Below are positions 21,363 to 32,642 of a stretch of 64,000 nt of DNA, one piece after another (position 1 is the stretch's first letter; each line of letters opens with the position of its first letter). The notes below the pieces were generated by a model. The model was not told where the DNA came from. It was given only the letters and a program-made list of their open reading frames with translations, and ran no database searches. Source of the stretch: Siphonodentalium dalli. Lineage: Eukaryota > Mollusca > Scaphopoda > Gadilida > Siphonodentaliidae. The translations under genes were made by a program, and so were the position numbers. The stretch is from positions 22,198,991 to 22,262,990 of the forward strand of contig CP136061.1 of NCBI GenBank assembly GCA_032622095.1. Direction: 5' to 3'.

Positions 21363-21526
21363 GATATACAAGATCTTCAACTCGTTATGTTGGAATATAA
21401 GATTTTATGAAAATCGTTTAATAAATTTGATTGACAACTTGTCTGCGACTCGTTGTGATTCTGTTTATCAAACTCGTTTCATAAAATCTTATATCCCAAC
21501 ATAACTCGTTGGAGATCCTCTATATA
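21363..21526. mobile_element. Fold-back/MITE, ~50-bp inverted arms
   Basis: AACTCGTTATGTTGGAATAT and TAAGATTTTATGAAA (left arm 21370-21419) are mirrored in the right arm (21470-21519) with few mismatches. The pairing extends weakly outwards to 21363 and 21526. The loop is about 50 bases. Confidence 0.7.
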
Positions 21527-21529
21527 CAC

Positions 21530-23105
21530 TTATACACACTGCTACTGACTAAATAACACTAGTATCCATACAATAACTATTTGTGCTATGGGTTCAAACA
21601 TCACAAAATAGCATAAGCTAAGAACCTGGTGTGAATTGAACTGTGGCGGGTTCTCAAGCCGATCTACCCCCTTCACATTAGAAAAAACGTCAACAAATGG
21701 CATACGTAGCATGATGATGGAAGTGGGCCATCATACCGCAGTCATTTCAACCAGGCCCGCTGTGCTCACTGTATGCGACCACGCTAATATGTATACTTGT
21801 GTAAAGTTGGATTAAAGATATATAATGTCACAAATCTCCACTCTGGTCATAGACCAAGGATTCCAGGTTCAATGTGCCAATTTAATTAGTTTTATACAAT
21901 CTACCATTCCATGATTCCAACACGACAATTTAACATTGTATATATTGTATAGGTTTATAACGATCACAAGCTTTTTGGCTGACAGATATGACTCCAATAT
22001 CATCATCTTTAATAATGGTCATAATTTATGAATACATATATTTATGGTCTATTATAATATTATTACATTCATATGTTATGAATTTATGTACATTATACAG
22101 TTATTATACCATTGTCAGAATAAATAAATCGATCAATCATCTAGACAAGAAATGCACAAACACCATATCGAACCAGTTATTCCAGTCAACTATGTTCATT
22201 AAAGTAGTACAAAACTAATTTAATGTTGAGACCATTCACGCTATTTATCAAAATACGAAATTGAACATGACCAGAAAGTACACTTAAAAGTATAAAAACA
22301 ACAGTCAGCACGATAGGCAAGCCCATAATTATACACGTCGAATATGTGAAAAGTCTACTCAGGCATGTCTACACCGCCATTTTTTATTCAAATTTTGACT
22401 CAATTTTTCAGTGTCTACTCCGTCATGTTCCATTTTATTCTGAAAGTAATGAGTTTGTCAATATACTGCCCATATACTTTACATGCATGTAGCGTGGTCC
22501 TGTCTGATTGCATGGTTTACCCACCTTTTGGAGGATATCCTGTGAATCCGTCAGAAACATCGAAATATACTGACATATTGGACGGCTCGAAATTAAAAAT
22601 AAAAAAAAATATGCAACAGAACTCATCGCTATATCCATCTCGCAGACAATTTATCCACCGAAAGTATGTTACATATTAATGTCCTTCGATGTAGTCCAAA
22701 GCATCCGGCCTTGGTAACCTGTTCGAAAAATCCGTCACACTTGCAGAAAAGGGGTAATTATGAACAACTTGTCGTAACTTTCCCAAGCGGCCATCTTGGA
22801 TTGTCTACTCCGTTTTCTGCTCCACAGTTTGCACACTGTATTAATAATGTAGGCGACTTCACCGAGTACTGGAATATCCAGGCCCTCTATTCCCCCTCAA
22901 GTGCAAAGAGTTCCACACTCAAGTGAATTTCAGTAAACTGATTGTCTCGGCGAAAAGATCATTTATCGACATAATTAAGCTGAATTCCAAACAACAATGA
23001 AGGAAACACAATGGTAGATCGAAATTCTGTGGAACACTATATAAAACACATAAATTGTACATTACACAATTATTAAATTACAAAGGAATTATGCTCATAT
23101 TACAA
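21530..23105. other. Unassigned stretch
   Basis: TGTCTACTCC occurs twice (about 22412, 22802) and a related GTCTAC(A/T)C(C/T) near 22349-22368, in a poorly defined local repeat. The longest frame (22365-22679) has no domain. Confidence 0.3.
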
Positions 23106-23109
23106 GAAA

Positions 23110-23187
23110 TGTGTTTTATAGTATAGGACCAATGAATTGTGTTTTATAGTATAGGACAAATTAATTGTGTTTTATAATATAGGGCCA
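23110..23187. repeat. 28-bp tandem repeat x ~2.8
   Basis: TGTGTTTTATAGTATAGGAC followed by a variable 8 bases starts at 23110, 23138 and 23166. Confidence 0.75.
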
Positions 23188-23275
23188 CTGCAGCATTGTA
23201 GGTTATGTTCCCGAACTTGGCTATTTTACATATTTTTTATACTGCCTTTTAAAAAAAGGTCTTAACTAAATTGGT

Positions 23276-23520
23276 TTGTGTATTTCCCAGCTAAAAATAC
23301 AGGCCAAGTGCAAATATTGGTTCCATCCAATAATTTTTTACATGAGTTACGCCCCTTTTTCGACATAATTTTACCGCGACAGTTAATTTTTTTTGTTTCC
23401 GACCGATAACTCTAGTTTGGAGAATTTGATCGGAACTAAAGTTGGCAATTGTGTTTCCCAGCTAAAGATACAGATCAGGTGTGCGAATATATGGGTTCTG
23501 TCCAATTATTTTCACAACAG
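23276..23520. repeat. Direct duplication of a ~90-bp segment
   Basis: TGT(A)TTTCCCAGCTAAA(A/G)ATACAG followed by GGTTC(C/T)(A/G)TCCAAT occurs at about 23278-23335 and 23448-23510, with a spacing of ~170 bp. Confidence 0.6.
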
Positions 23521-23805
23521 TTATACGGCCATTTTTCCACTTATAATTTGACCTCTTTTTGGCATTGAAATTAGGGGTATATCATTCTTTGTAAGCTCAA
23601 ATTGTTATTGTATTTTACGGTAACACAATTGGAAATGACTAAAGGGCGTATATATTTTGGCACGCCCTAGCGATGATCTTGTTTGTTACCATTGTTATGT
23701 CTGGTTGTAAAATCTATGTGGCCTAGCGCATGTGGTGCTTTTTGTGGGGCTTCCCCCAGTTCTGATATTGCAAAGGATAATGGCAATAAAAATACTTCAA
23801 TCTTA

Positions 23806-24570
23806 TAAGTGCATATGAATCCTCATCAGCGCATATCTCGGTGCATAAGCACTCACGATTCACAGCTGTTATTTTGGGTGTATAGATAAGTTGTAATACG
23901 CGCCTGCCCACGATGACCTTAACCCTTTACCCAACAAACCTTCCAAAACCGGCCAAATAAAGCTTCAACAGCCTAAAATATCTTCGGTCTGTCTCAATAG
24001 AACCATACAAATATGGATATCATTGGAACCGGCTCCTTGACCACATTGTGATAGTTACAGTTATGCCATGTGCCAATGCATTCTCTTATATATGCGAGTC
24101 GACCATAGGTCGCCTCGCATATATAAGAGAATGCATTGGCCTAAAAAAAATCTTTTTTTAACACTTTTTACCATTTTTTCTTACATTCTTTAACAATTTT
24201 ATAATTTTTAATGTGCTAAGCCAATGCATTCTCTTATATATGCGAGGCGACCTATGGTCGACTCGCATATTTAAGAGAATGCATTGGCACAGGGCCCTTC
24301 TGTTGGGTAAAGGGTTAATACAACATTTCTCTGGACTTCTCTGGCGGAGATTTGTTAACGTATGTCGGGCGTAAACAATTACGAAACATCGTGAATTGCC
24401 GATATATATCAAGTATAGTTCAGAAATATGTTCTTCTATGTGTAATTATAAATAGGTAGAAAAATACCATATATGCGATTTTGCACGGATAGAAACATTA
24501 ACATCTACTGATTGATTAACCTCACATTACTAAACAGCACGTTGCAACAGCAAAGCCATCCAACAAAATT
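23806..24570. repeat. CGGTGCATAAGCACTCACGA block, copy 1 (split by MITE)
   Basis: GCGCATATCTCGGTGCATAA begins the block at about 23827. It is interrupted by the TTAA MITE at 23923-24314 and resumes with GTATGTCGGGCGTA and CAGAAATATGTTCTTCTA. It is related to blocks at 24937, 26385 and 28358. Confidence 0.55.
23923..24314 (-). mobile_element. Palindrome-bearing TTAA MITE, copy 2
   Basis: A 392-bp element in the opposite orientation to copy 1, with TTAA at 23919-23922 and 24315-24318 and the same CCCTTTACCCAAC termini. Both palindromes and the AT core are present. Within the right-hand palindrome CATATTTAAG replaces CATATATAAG. Confidence 0.85.
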
Positions 24571-24783
24571 CACGGGAAACATATCAGTTGGGGCATGCAG
24601 TTTCTTAAAAGTGTTTTAAAATATAGCTTTTCAATCAATAACATTATATTACAAATAACAAGACTGAACAATGTATAAGTCATAATATTTTTATGTGGAT
24701 TTTCGGAACCCGAGTAAATGATTATTGTAAAAAACAATTAAAATCTTATAGGATCCTATAGGTGTTCTGATATGAAACCGTTA

Positions 24784-24927
24784 CAGTAATGCCCAAAGTA
24801 ATTGACCACTTAACCACAGCAGAATTATGGGTAATTTTTCAGGATTTAGTCGGAAATATGGCTTGTTGCCATTCAATTACCCATGATTCTGCTGTTGTTA
24901 AGTGGTCAATTACTTTGAGCATTACTG
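24784..24927. mobile_element. Short TA-flanked MITE, ~52-bp inverted arms
   Basis: CAGTAATGCCCAAAGTAATT at the left and its inverted copy (AATTACTTTGAGCATTACTG) at the right form near-perfect ~52-bp arms around a ~40-base centre. TA flanks each end (24782-24783, 24928-24929). The TA duplication and CAGT start suggest a Tc1/mariner-derived MITE. Confidence 0.8.
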
Positions 24928-24936
24928 TATATAAGC

Positions 24937-25235
24937 GCATCTCGGTACATACGCACTCACGATTTACTATACTATACTATGTTGGGTGTTGCGACAAATG
25001 TAGTGTACGTCACAAATCAGACGACCCTATAAGACATCCCTTGACATCTCTACCGGGGATTTTTCAACAACAAAGACAGGAACTCTATGTCAGAGTCAGA
25101 GAGAGAGGCTTCATGGAACGTCTATCGGGCGGATGTATTGTGGTTTACCAATAATTCAAGTACATCAGAAATACGTTCTTCTAGTTTTAGTGTACAGAAA
25201 ACTACCCTATATATAGGCGCATTTGCATTTGTTCC
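24937..25235. repeat. CGGTGCATAAGCACTCACGA block, copy 2
   Basis: TCTCGGTACATACGCACTCA, CACAAATCAGACGACC, TCTCTACCGGGGATTT and GCTTCATGGAACGTCTAT match, in order, the copies at 26385-26720 and 28358-28640. Confidence 0.65.
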
Positions 25236-25309
25236 CAGCAGCATTCTTGCCAGCAAGATATACTTCTGTAACTAAAGGGGTTAACAGAAAGACAGCCCAC
25301 ACCAAGGCT

Positions 25310-25706
25310 ATGTCGATCTGTCGATCTGTCTGCCTGCCTGCCCCCTCCTTCCTACCTGCCTGCCTGCATGTCTGTCTGTCTGTATGTCGATCTGTCTGCC
25401 TGCCTGCATGCCTTCCTACCTGCCTGCCCGCATTCATACCTGCCTGCATGTCTGTCTGCCCGCCTGTATGTATGTATGTATGTATGTATGTATGTATATA
25501 TGTCTATCTGTATGTACGTCTGTCTGCCCGCCTTCCTACCTACATACATGTCTACCTGTATGACTGTATGTATGTCTGCCTGTCTGTCTATGTCTGTATG
25601 TCTGTCTGTATGTCTGCTTGCCTTCATATACCTGCCTGCCTACCTATATGTCTGTCTGACTGTATGTCTATATGTCTGTCTGTATGTCTGGCTGTCTGTC
25701 TGTCTT
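25310..25706. repeat. Degenerate CTGT/CTGC tetranucleotide microsatellite
   Basis: Nearly 400 bp of CTGC, CTGT, ATGT and CTAC four-base units. It stays open in several frames on both strands, which explains the long cysteine-rich frames here; they are not genes. Confidence 0.9.
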
Positions 25707-25734
25707 CCAATTAAACAAAAATACACAGAGCACA

Positions 25735-25890
25735 TGCAACTCAACAATGTAATAACCTATAGAATATTAACCATTCATGTCCCAATTCGTGAATAAAACG
25801 GAAAAGGAATTATTTTATAACGCATGGTATATAGCATCTCCTGTTGACTGTCGATAATTTCTGGATTTTTGAGTCATCTTTAAGGTTACA
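25735..25890. repeat. Direct repeat, copy A (pairs with 26860-27010)
   Basis: AACTCAACAAT, ACCATTCATGTCCCAATT, GGAATTATTTTATAACGCAT and GAGTCATCTTT recur in order at 26860-27010. Confidence 0.65.
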
Positions 25891-26384
25891 GTGAAGTAAT
25901 TCGATTGGTAGCGCCCTCCAACGGATTTTGGACCAAGATGCAGGAGAGAATTAAAAAAATTCTGGGCTGTGGTTGGTTAATATAGTAGTTTCGATATTTA
26001 AACATATAAAATACATGCAATCACTCCTCTTGAAATTTCAGACTCCAAACAAAACATTGGCACATTGTAAAGCACGTGGTTCCTAGATTGAATTTTTTTG
26101 GTGTGAGGTAAAAAATGTCAATATTTTTTTCATGCAATTCTGACTCTAGATTATAAATCCCAAATTTAAAGGTACATTCCATGCCTAGCGATATGATTTT
26201 TTTCATGCAGAAACTTTGCGCAGATGCCAATTCTGGTGATCATGTACTCATTTATCACAATTCATGGATAGTCAGGGCTGCAGGCCATTATATGTTAACA
26301 CTGGGCCTATGGGAAATAATTACTTCACTGTAACCTAAAACATGTTCCAATCCTTTGGAGTTCTTATCAAACCCGTATCAATGA

Positions 26385-26830
26385 ATACATCGGTGCATAA
26401 GCACTCACGATTCACAGCTATTATAGTTTGTGTGCTTCGATATAACTGTAGTATACGTCACAAATCCGACGACCTGACAACATTGCTCAAGACGTCTCTA
26501 CCGGGGATTTATAAAAAATAAAGCCAGGAACTATCTGTCAGGGAGAGACTTCATGAACCAACCGCAACTTCAAGGATTATTGTACTTCGCAGAAATCGTA
26601 CGGAAATCACCGAGATTGGCCGATTGTTCATGGAACGTCTATTTACTAAAAGGTCAAATAAATCAGGAATACGTTCTGCTATTTTAAGTGGACAGAAAAA
26701 TACCGTATTGGCGAATTTGCACGGAGATAAATATTAATTTCTACGTATATATCAGCCTAAGCTTGCAGGCTTCCACGTGTCAAACGGCAGGTTGCAACGC
26801 CCAGACCAATCGTTGACTAAAAGTTCTGAT
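26385..26830. repeat. CGGTGCATAAGCACTCACGA block, copy 3
   Basis: This is the longest copy: CGGTGCATAAGCACTCACGA, TCACAAATCCGACGACC, TCTACCGGGGATTTAT, ATCAGGAATACGTTCT, then GAATTTGCACGGAGATAAAT and CGGCAGGTTGCAACG. The last pieces also match 24470-24560 in copy 1. Confidence 0.65.
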
Positions 26831-26859
26831 AGATTTACAATTTTAAAAAATAGACAGAG

Positions 26860-27010
26860 AACAACTCAACAATCTAATGACCTAAAATAGTAACCATTCA
26901 TGTCCCAATTTGTTAAAAAAAACGGAAAATGAATTATTTTATAATGCATGGTATATAGAATCTCATGTTGGCTGTTGACATTTTCGGAATTGTTGAGTCA
27001 TCTTTTCGAA
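26860..27010. repeat. Direct repeat, copy B
   Basis: Partner of 25735-25890. With the CGGTGCATAAG block it shows that a unit of more than 1 kb was duplicated locally. Confidence 0.65.
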
Positions 27011-27171
27011 CCCATGCAGATCACATATATAAAATATATGTCATATTATGTACCATTTGAAAGCTCCATTGTATTATGAACTTATCCAGTGTAATAAACT
27101 GTGAGCATGTTGTTTTTGTTGAGTTACCAACGTCTTTTTGTCATCAATTAAAATTGTAGTAAAATGTCTAT

Positions 27172-27229
27172 TATTTTCAATAGAGGGGGAATAACTCTAT
27201 AGAGTTATTCCCCTTCCATTGAAAATAGA
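27172..27229. repeat. Palindrome centred on ACTCTATAGAGT
   Basis: TATTTTCAATAGAGGGGGAA and its diverged inverse (TTCCCCTTCCATTGAAAATA) meet at ACTCTATAGAGT with essentially no loop. Confidence 0.7.
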
Positions 27230-27395
27230 TCTATAGTTTGAATTATGTTGCCTTCTGGGAGTCAAAACGGGGGAATATTGCTATGATTTCAGCTGTTTTC
27301 TATTTCTCTATGGGCATCTTCTGAGACACAGATGTTACAAATGGTGATGAATTATAGTATTTTAATCATATTTTATGGCATAGATTGTTATTTAA

Positions 27396-27893
27396 AGGTA
27401 CTCAATCCGATAAAAACTCCTCTCAATTACTATTTCAATGGCTTCGGGGGTCAAAAATATTTGATTCGAGTCGAGGAAGTCACCCATCAAAGCTCAGATT
27501 TGTTAGATATCGATTTTAGAAATCTATTATTTTTCATTATCGGGAATACTTTCTGGCCCAGAACACAGTCAAAATTGCGTTTTTATTACCACTTGATTTT
27601 AGAGTTATCCATCCTTGTCTATTTGAATAGTGTTTTGGTGTACACATCTCGAGCAGGTTACGAACTTGACGGCAATTATTAGTACTCATCTCGAGCAAAT
27701 AACAAATTTCAAAATTCAATATCTAATAACTCTGAGCTTTGTTTGATGGGTTCCTCGACTCGAATCAAATATATTATACCCCCAAAGCCAAAGAAATAGT
27801 AATATAGGACCCTCTGATCGGATTGTTGTTGTTGGAATCTGTTGAGATGGGGGACCCTCTGTTCGGATTGAGTACCTTTAAACTTTATATCAA
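27396..27893. mobile_element. AAGGTACTCAATCCGAT TIR family, copy 1
   Basis: It starts AAGGTACTCAATCCGAT and ends CGGATTGAGTACCTTTA. Inside both ends lie inverted copies of GGCTTCGGGGGTCAAAAATA, TTGATTCGAGTCGAGGAA and CCCATCAAAGCTCAGA, so the arms are about 140 bp. There is no coding frame. Related copies are at 29866, 31985, 45222 and 49197. The superfamily is unknown to me. Confidence 0.7.
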
Positions 27894-27953
27894 GTCACTT
27901 AAAAAAAATAATCGGTGACTCGAAGATTAAGTGGGCCTTTAAACATGCTCTAA

Positions 27954-28348
27954 CCCTTTACCCAACAGAACGGCCCTGTGCCAATGCATTCTCTTATATA
28001 TGCGAGTCGACCATAGGTCGCCTCGCATATATAAGAGAATGCATTGGCTTAACACATTAAAAATTATAAAATTGTTAAAGAATGTAAGAAAAAATGGTAA
28101 AAAGTGTTAAAAAAAGGATTTTTTTTTTAGGCCAATGCATTCTCTTATATATGCGAGGCGACCTATGGTCGACTCGCATATATAAGAGAATGCATTGGCA
28201 CAGGGCATAACTATAACCATCACAATGTGGTCAATGAGCCGGTTCCAATGATATCCATATTTGTATGGTTTTATTGAGACAGACCCAAGATATTTTAGGC
28301 TGTTGAAGCTTTATTTGGCCGGTTTTGGCCGGTTTGTTGGGTAAAGGG
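27954..28348 (+). mobile_element. Palindrome-bearing TTAA MITE, copy 3
   Basis: 395 bp, same orientation as copy 1. The right flank is TTAA (28349-28352); the left flank is CTAA (27950-27953), one change from TTAA. Both 69-bp palindromes are intact. Confidence 0.85.
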
Positions 28349-28357
28349 TTAAACCCT

Positions 28358-28640
28358 TATCAGCGAATATCTCGGTGCATAAGCACTCACGATCCATAGC
28401 CATTATAGTTTGTGTTCTGCGATAAAACTGTAATATATGTCACCAATCCGACGACCTTATACCATTTCTCAAGACGTCTCTAATGGGGATTTATCGAAAA
28501 AAAACAAAGTCAGGAACTATCTGTCAGTGAGAGCTATAGGCTTCCTGGAATGTCTGTCGGGCGTATGTACTGTGGTTTACCCATAATGTCAAGTAAATCA
28601 CAGACGACCTTTTTTTTAACTCCCCATTCCTCTTAATTGT
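28358..28640. repeat. CGGTGCATAAGCACTCACGA block, copy 4
   Basis: TATCTCGGTGCATAAGCACT, CACCAATCCGACGACC and TCTAATGGGGATTTATCG follow the order of the other copies. It starts only ~6 bp beyond the flank of MITE copy 3. Confidence 0.65.
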
Positions 28641-28756
28641 CCAATCCCTCTTGTGACGACCTATAAATGCGTCGGGGTTTATACCGCGGTTTGTCGGCGC
28701 TAACTAGTCTAATCGGCTTAAAGCCATGACCTATGTATAAAGCCATGCCACTCTCC

Positions 28757-28940
28757 CGGCCCCAGGCATGAAGTACTTCTCCGTGATATCACGAACCGTC
28801 ACGGGGTCATGTCGAGGCTGCCCCCAGGCACGGAGTACTTCTCCGTGATATCACGATCCATCACGGGGTCATATCGAGGCTGCCCCCAGGCACGGAGTAC
28901 TTCTCCGTGATATCACGATCCATCACGGGGTTATGTGGAA
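28757..28940. repeat. 62-bp tandem repeat x 3
   Basis: Units begin GGCCCCAGGCA or TGCCCCCAGGCA and contain GAGTACTTCTCCGTGATATC followed by ATCACGGGGT. Within each unit CACGGAG...CTCCGTG and CCGTGATATCACGG-like sequence form a short internal palindrome. Confidence 0.8.
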
Positions 28941-29052
28941 GCTTGGTAAGTGAAGCACGAACTCGCGTTCATTTCGCCTCGAGGGAAGTAGCCGCTTGGT
29001 TTGGTTTATTGCATGTTATCGTCCATTTAGACGTTAGATAAGATAAGTTTAA

Positions 29053-29439
29053 CCCTTTACCCAACAGAAGGGCCCAATGCATTCTCTTATATATGCGAGT
29101 CGACCATAGGTCGCCTCGCATATATAAGAGAATGCATTGGCTTAACACATTAAAAATTATAAAATTGTTAAAGAATGTAAGAAAAAATGGTAAAAAGTGT
29201 TAAAAAAAGATTTTTTTTTAGGCCAATGCATTCTCTTATATATGCGAGGCGACCTATGGTCGACTCGCATATATAAGAGAATGCATTGGCACAGGGCATA
29301 ACTGTAACTATCACAATGTGGTCAATGAGCCGGTTCCAATGATATCCATATTTGTATGGTTTTATTGAGACAGACCGAAGATATTTTAGGCTGTTGAAGC
29401 TTTATTTGGCCGGTTTTGGCCGGTTTGTTGGGTAAAGGG
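29053..29439 (+). mobile_element. Palindrome-bearing TTAA MITE, copy 4
   Basis: 387 bp with TTAA on both sides (29049-29052, 29440-29443). It lacks the CTGTG just before the first palindrome but is otherwise nearly identical to copy 3, which suggests recent activity. Confidence 0.85.
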
Positions 29440-29443
29440 TTAA

Positions 29444-29860
29444 AGCCACATGGTGGTTTGGGCTCCATAATACAAATAATATTATTAGCTTTTGAAATTT
29501 TTCCGGTATCGAAATAGGTCGATAAATATCCCAACTTCCTTTCTACGAGCATTCTATAACCCAAAAAGACGCATTGAAGTAATGAACAATGCAACTATGA
29601 ACAAGGTGTTTGGTTCCAAACAAAAAGCAGCCATTTGCACAACATGGAACAGAAAAGTGCATTCCGTGTTATTCTATTCCTGATATGGTAGCAATAAAGA
29701 GCGTTTGTCTGACTTCAGGCGAAAAATTTAAAACGGCTGGCAAGTGTTTTTCAAAGCATATGAAGCCCGGCATATCAATATTCCGTATATTTATTGACCT
29801 ATCGTATCCATCCCTCCAAATTACGTAGACAAAATTGGGAGTTTCGAATGAGCCAAGTCC
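29444..29860. other. Unassigned stretch
   Basis: No feature recognised; the short open frames here overlap and have no domain. Confidence 0.3.
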
Positions 29861-29865
29861 GTTTA

Positions 29866-30690
29866 AAGATACACAATCCGATTCGATGATTCCCTATGAT
29901 GACGTATCATAACATCAACAATTAACAACATTTCTTCAAAAGACTCTTATATATATAGTTATCAGAAATCGATCAGAAATCGATGGCTGACAAATAACGC
30001 TAACCACTATACGTGTTATATATCAACATTTCGGGCGTCTCAGGCGAAACGTTGGGGAAGAGAGATCGCCGGTGGTTTTCTGAACGTTGACACGGCCTCG
30101 AAGGCGAAAGACATATTAAGGACTAATTCGGGTGCGATAAACTGATAAGTTAGTACTCGGGTGCTATGCCAACTGTGTGAATGTAGCATTCTACTAGCGT
30201 CACCGAAAATCGACCATACCACTCCATAGATATCATCGTCTGAACTACGCTTAATTGTAAATATTTACATCTCGATTCGGGACGCGATAATCGGCAATAA
30301 TCTATCGCAAATCATTTCGCCATCTAGAGTCATTCCATTCAATTAATATATAATAATGACGGTGTGAGCTGTAAAATAGGATTAATATTCGTAAAAATAA
30401 CTAATTTGAGCAAGATTATTCTCCATTTCTATTTGATCACCCAACCGGAGTGTTTCATATCACTTTAAAGGAAATTTGGTATCGAGATTATGTCTATCGG
30501 CTCATTGAATATTTGTCAGGCCGCCAAATATTCCAGGTGGTGAAAAATAAGAAATTTCAAAAATCTATATCTGCATGATAACTCTGATTTTTGATGGGTG
30601 GGTTCCTCGACTCGAATCAAATAATTTTTTACCCCTGAAGCCAAAGAAATAGTAATTTAGGAGCGTTAATTCGGATTATGTATATTTAAT
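29866..30690. mobile_element. AAGGTACTCAATCCGAT TIR family, copy 2 (diverged)
   Basis: It begins TTAAAGATACACAATCCGAT and ends TTCGGATTATGTATATTTAA. The right part has GGTTCCTCGACTCGAATCAA and GAAGCCAAAGAAATAGTAAT as in copy 1. The left arm is poorly conserved, so the extent is approximate. Confidence 0.5.
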
Positions 30691-30985
30691 ATAAGTTTAA
30701 TGACATAATACACCCACATGGGGGCAGATGCCATATATACGATACACACACATTACACAAATATATGACAAAATTATGCAATATGAATGAATTTTGATGT
30801 CTTATTCCGTTATTATGTCATCGTCACGGTGACATAATGTAGTCAAAAACATAAGCAAAAATAAAAAACAAAATCAGGAACTGTCCGTTAGTCATTCATT
30901 CATGCCTGGTTTGATCCACATGGGTCCGAGAACGTTATTATTTTATTTGTTTTATTAGTCACCCATGCGGCTGAGCTCCCAGAGA
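30691..30985. other. Unassigned stretch
   Basis: AT-rich spacer with no recognised feature. Confidence 0.3.
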
Positions 30986-30992
30986 GATTTTC

Positions 30993-31472
30993 GAGCGACC
31001 ACACAACTCACGAGCGACCACACAACTCACGAGCGACCACACAACTCACGAGCGACCACACAACTCACGAGCGACCGCACAACTCACGAGCGACCACATA
31101 AATCAGAGCGACCACACAACTCACGAGCGACCGCACAACTCGCGAGCGACCACACAACTCACGAGCGACCACACAACTCACGAGCGACCACACAACTCAC
31201 TAGCGACCGCACAACTCACGAGCGACCACATAACTCAGAGCGACCACACAACTCACGAGCGACCGCACAACTCACGAGCGACCACACAACTCACGAGCGA
31301 CCACACAACTCACGAGCGACCGCACAACTCACGAGCGACCGCACAACTCACGAGCGGCCGCACAACTCACGAGCGACCACACAACTCACGAGCGACCGCA
31401 CAACTCACGAGCGGCCGCACAACTCACGAGCGACCACACAACTCACGAGCGACCACACAACTCATGAGCGAC
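30993..31472. repeat. 19-bp minisatellite x ~25
   Basis: The unit is CACACAACTCACGAGCGAC, with A/G variants (CCGCAC) and two 17- to 18-bp short units (ATAAATCAGAGCG, ATAACTCAGAGCG). Three units make 57 bp, which keeps one frame open for 172 codons (30965-31483). That frame is a by-product of the period, not evidence of a gene. Confidence 0.9.
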
Positions 31473-31628
31473 CGGTCGAATGATATTTCTTATATTTCTC
31501 ACTGCGAAGACTTTATGTGTCCCTTTATATGGGAACCCAATGAACTCGTAGAGGGTAAAATGTGCACAAACTATAAAAAGTTGTAAACACATCTTCACCA
31601 AAAACAGAACGTGAAGAAATAGAGAAAC

Positions 31629-31708
31629 TTCGTTCTTATTATTGTAAGTTCGTTCTTATTATTGTAACTTCGTTCTTATTATTGTAAGTTCGTTCTTATT
31701 ATTGTAAG
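31629..31708. repeat. 20-bp tandem repeat x 4
   Basis: Four contiguous units of TTCGTTCTTATTATTGTAAG, with one base change in the second. Confidence 0.9.
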
Positions 31709-31980
31709 TTCCCCAAATTTCACGAGTTGAGGTAATTCTACTTACCCTGCTTGTAATTTTTACATACCATTATTTTTTATATGCGAATTCGCGTTATTGA
31801 TAGTTATTAGAGGAAATGCCCATTCAGTTATCAGAATCAATTAATTACCCCAAAATAATGCTAACCACTGTCAACTGTAGTATAAAATTGTCCAAAAAAG
31901 TTTTATTTGTAAACATTTTGATCAACGATATATTGCCGGATTGTCAATATATCTAACGCTAAAGCCACTTGATTTTAGAG
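31709..31980. other. Unassigned AT-rich stretch
   Basis: Nothing recognised. It may hold the missing left part of the TIR-family copy that follows. Confidence 0.25.
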
Positions 31981-31984
31981 TTAT

Positions 31985-32205
31985 CCATCTTCATCGTTAA
32001 TTTGGTCCGAGGCCGCCAGTTTGACGATTTTTTTTACCAAGCCATCAATAACTACACATCTCGAGAGATAACAAATTTAAAAAAATCGATATGATCACTC
32101 TGAGTTTTGATGGGTGGGTTCCTCGACTCAAATCAAATAGTTTTTACCCCGAAGCCAAAGAAATAGTAATTTTGGAACGTTAATTCGGATTATGTATATT
32201 TAATA
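31985..32205. mobile_element. AAGGTACTCAATCCGAT TIR family, copy 3 (right part)
   Basis: GATGGGTGGGTTCCTCGACT, GAAGCCAAAGAAATAGTAAT and TTCGGATTATGTATATTTAA match the right half of copies at 29866 and 49197. The left end was not located. Confidence 0.55.
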
Positions 32206-32642
32206 ATGAAAATTAGAACAAATTCGATCTATTTTAAATGTATTTCTTGATGGTAGTTGATTTACAGAATAAAAAAAAATTCTTTCGTTTCACATGAACC
32301 CACTTCGTAGGCATTGGGCCTCTTTGTTGGCTTTAAGAATTTCACATCGGACAAAATGAATGCATTCTGTCTTGAAACCGACACTCAATATTGAGAAGGT
32401 CAAATTGAGAGACCGGGTACATGGTCATATAAGGACAGTGGACGTAATGTGAGCTTGCCAAGGTGAGGCCATATTGAATTATATCTTTGTTTCCGCTGAC
32501 CCTACCCATAATTTCAACAATGAGTAGGTATTGTTTTGGGTCAAATTACAAGTAATCACTGGACTGGATCGGATTAACTATGAAGCCTGTTCTCCCGAAC
32601 ATCCGCACATTATCTGCTTATAATATGACTTATTTTAGGTAG

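Noticed and set aside
22365-22679. 104-codon frame
   Set aside because: Starts within a locally repeated GTCTACTCC context; no domain, and the alternative spliced reading from a TTTTTCAG at 22411 stops after 26 codons.
25223-25796. Long cysteine-rich open frames on both strands
   Set aside because: They are produced by a four-base CTGT/CTGC microsatellite that is open in several frames; no domain, start context or splice signal.
30965-31483. 172-codon RATTQLTSD-repeat protein
   Set aside because: A 19-bp minisatellite read in three phases; the 57-bp super-period makes it open by chance.
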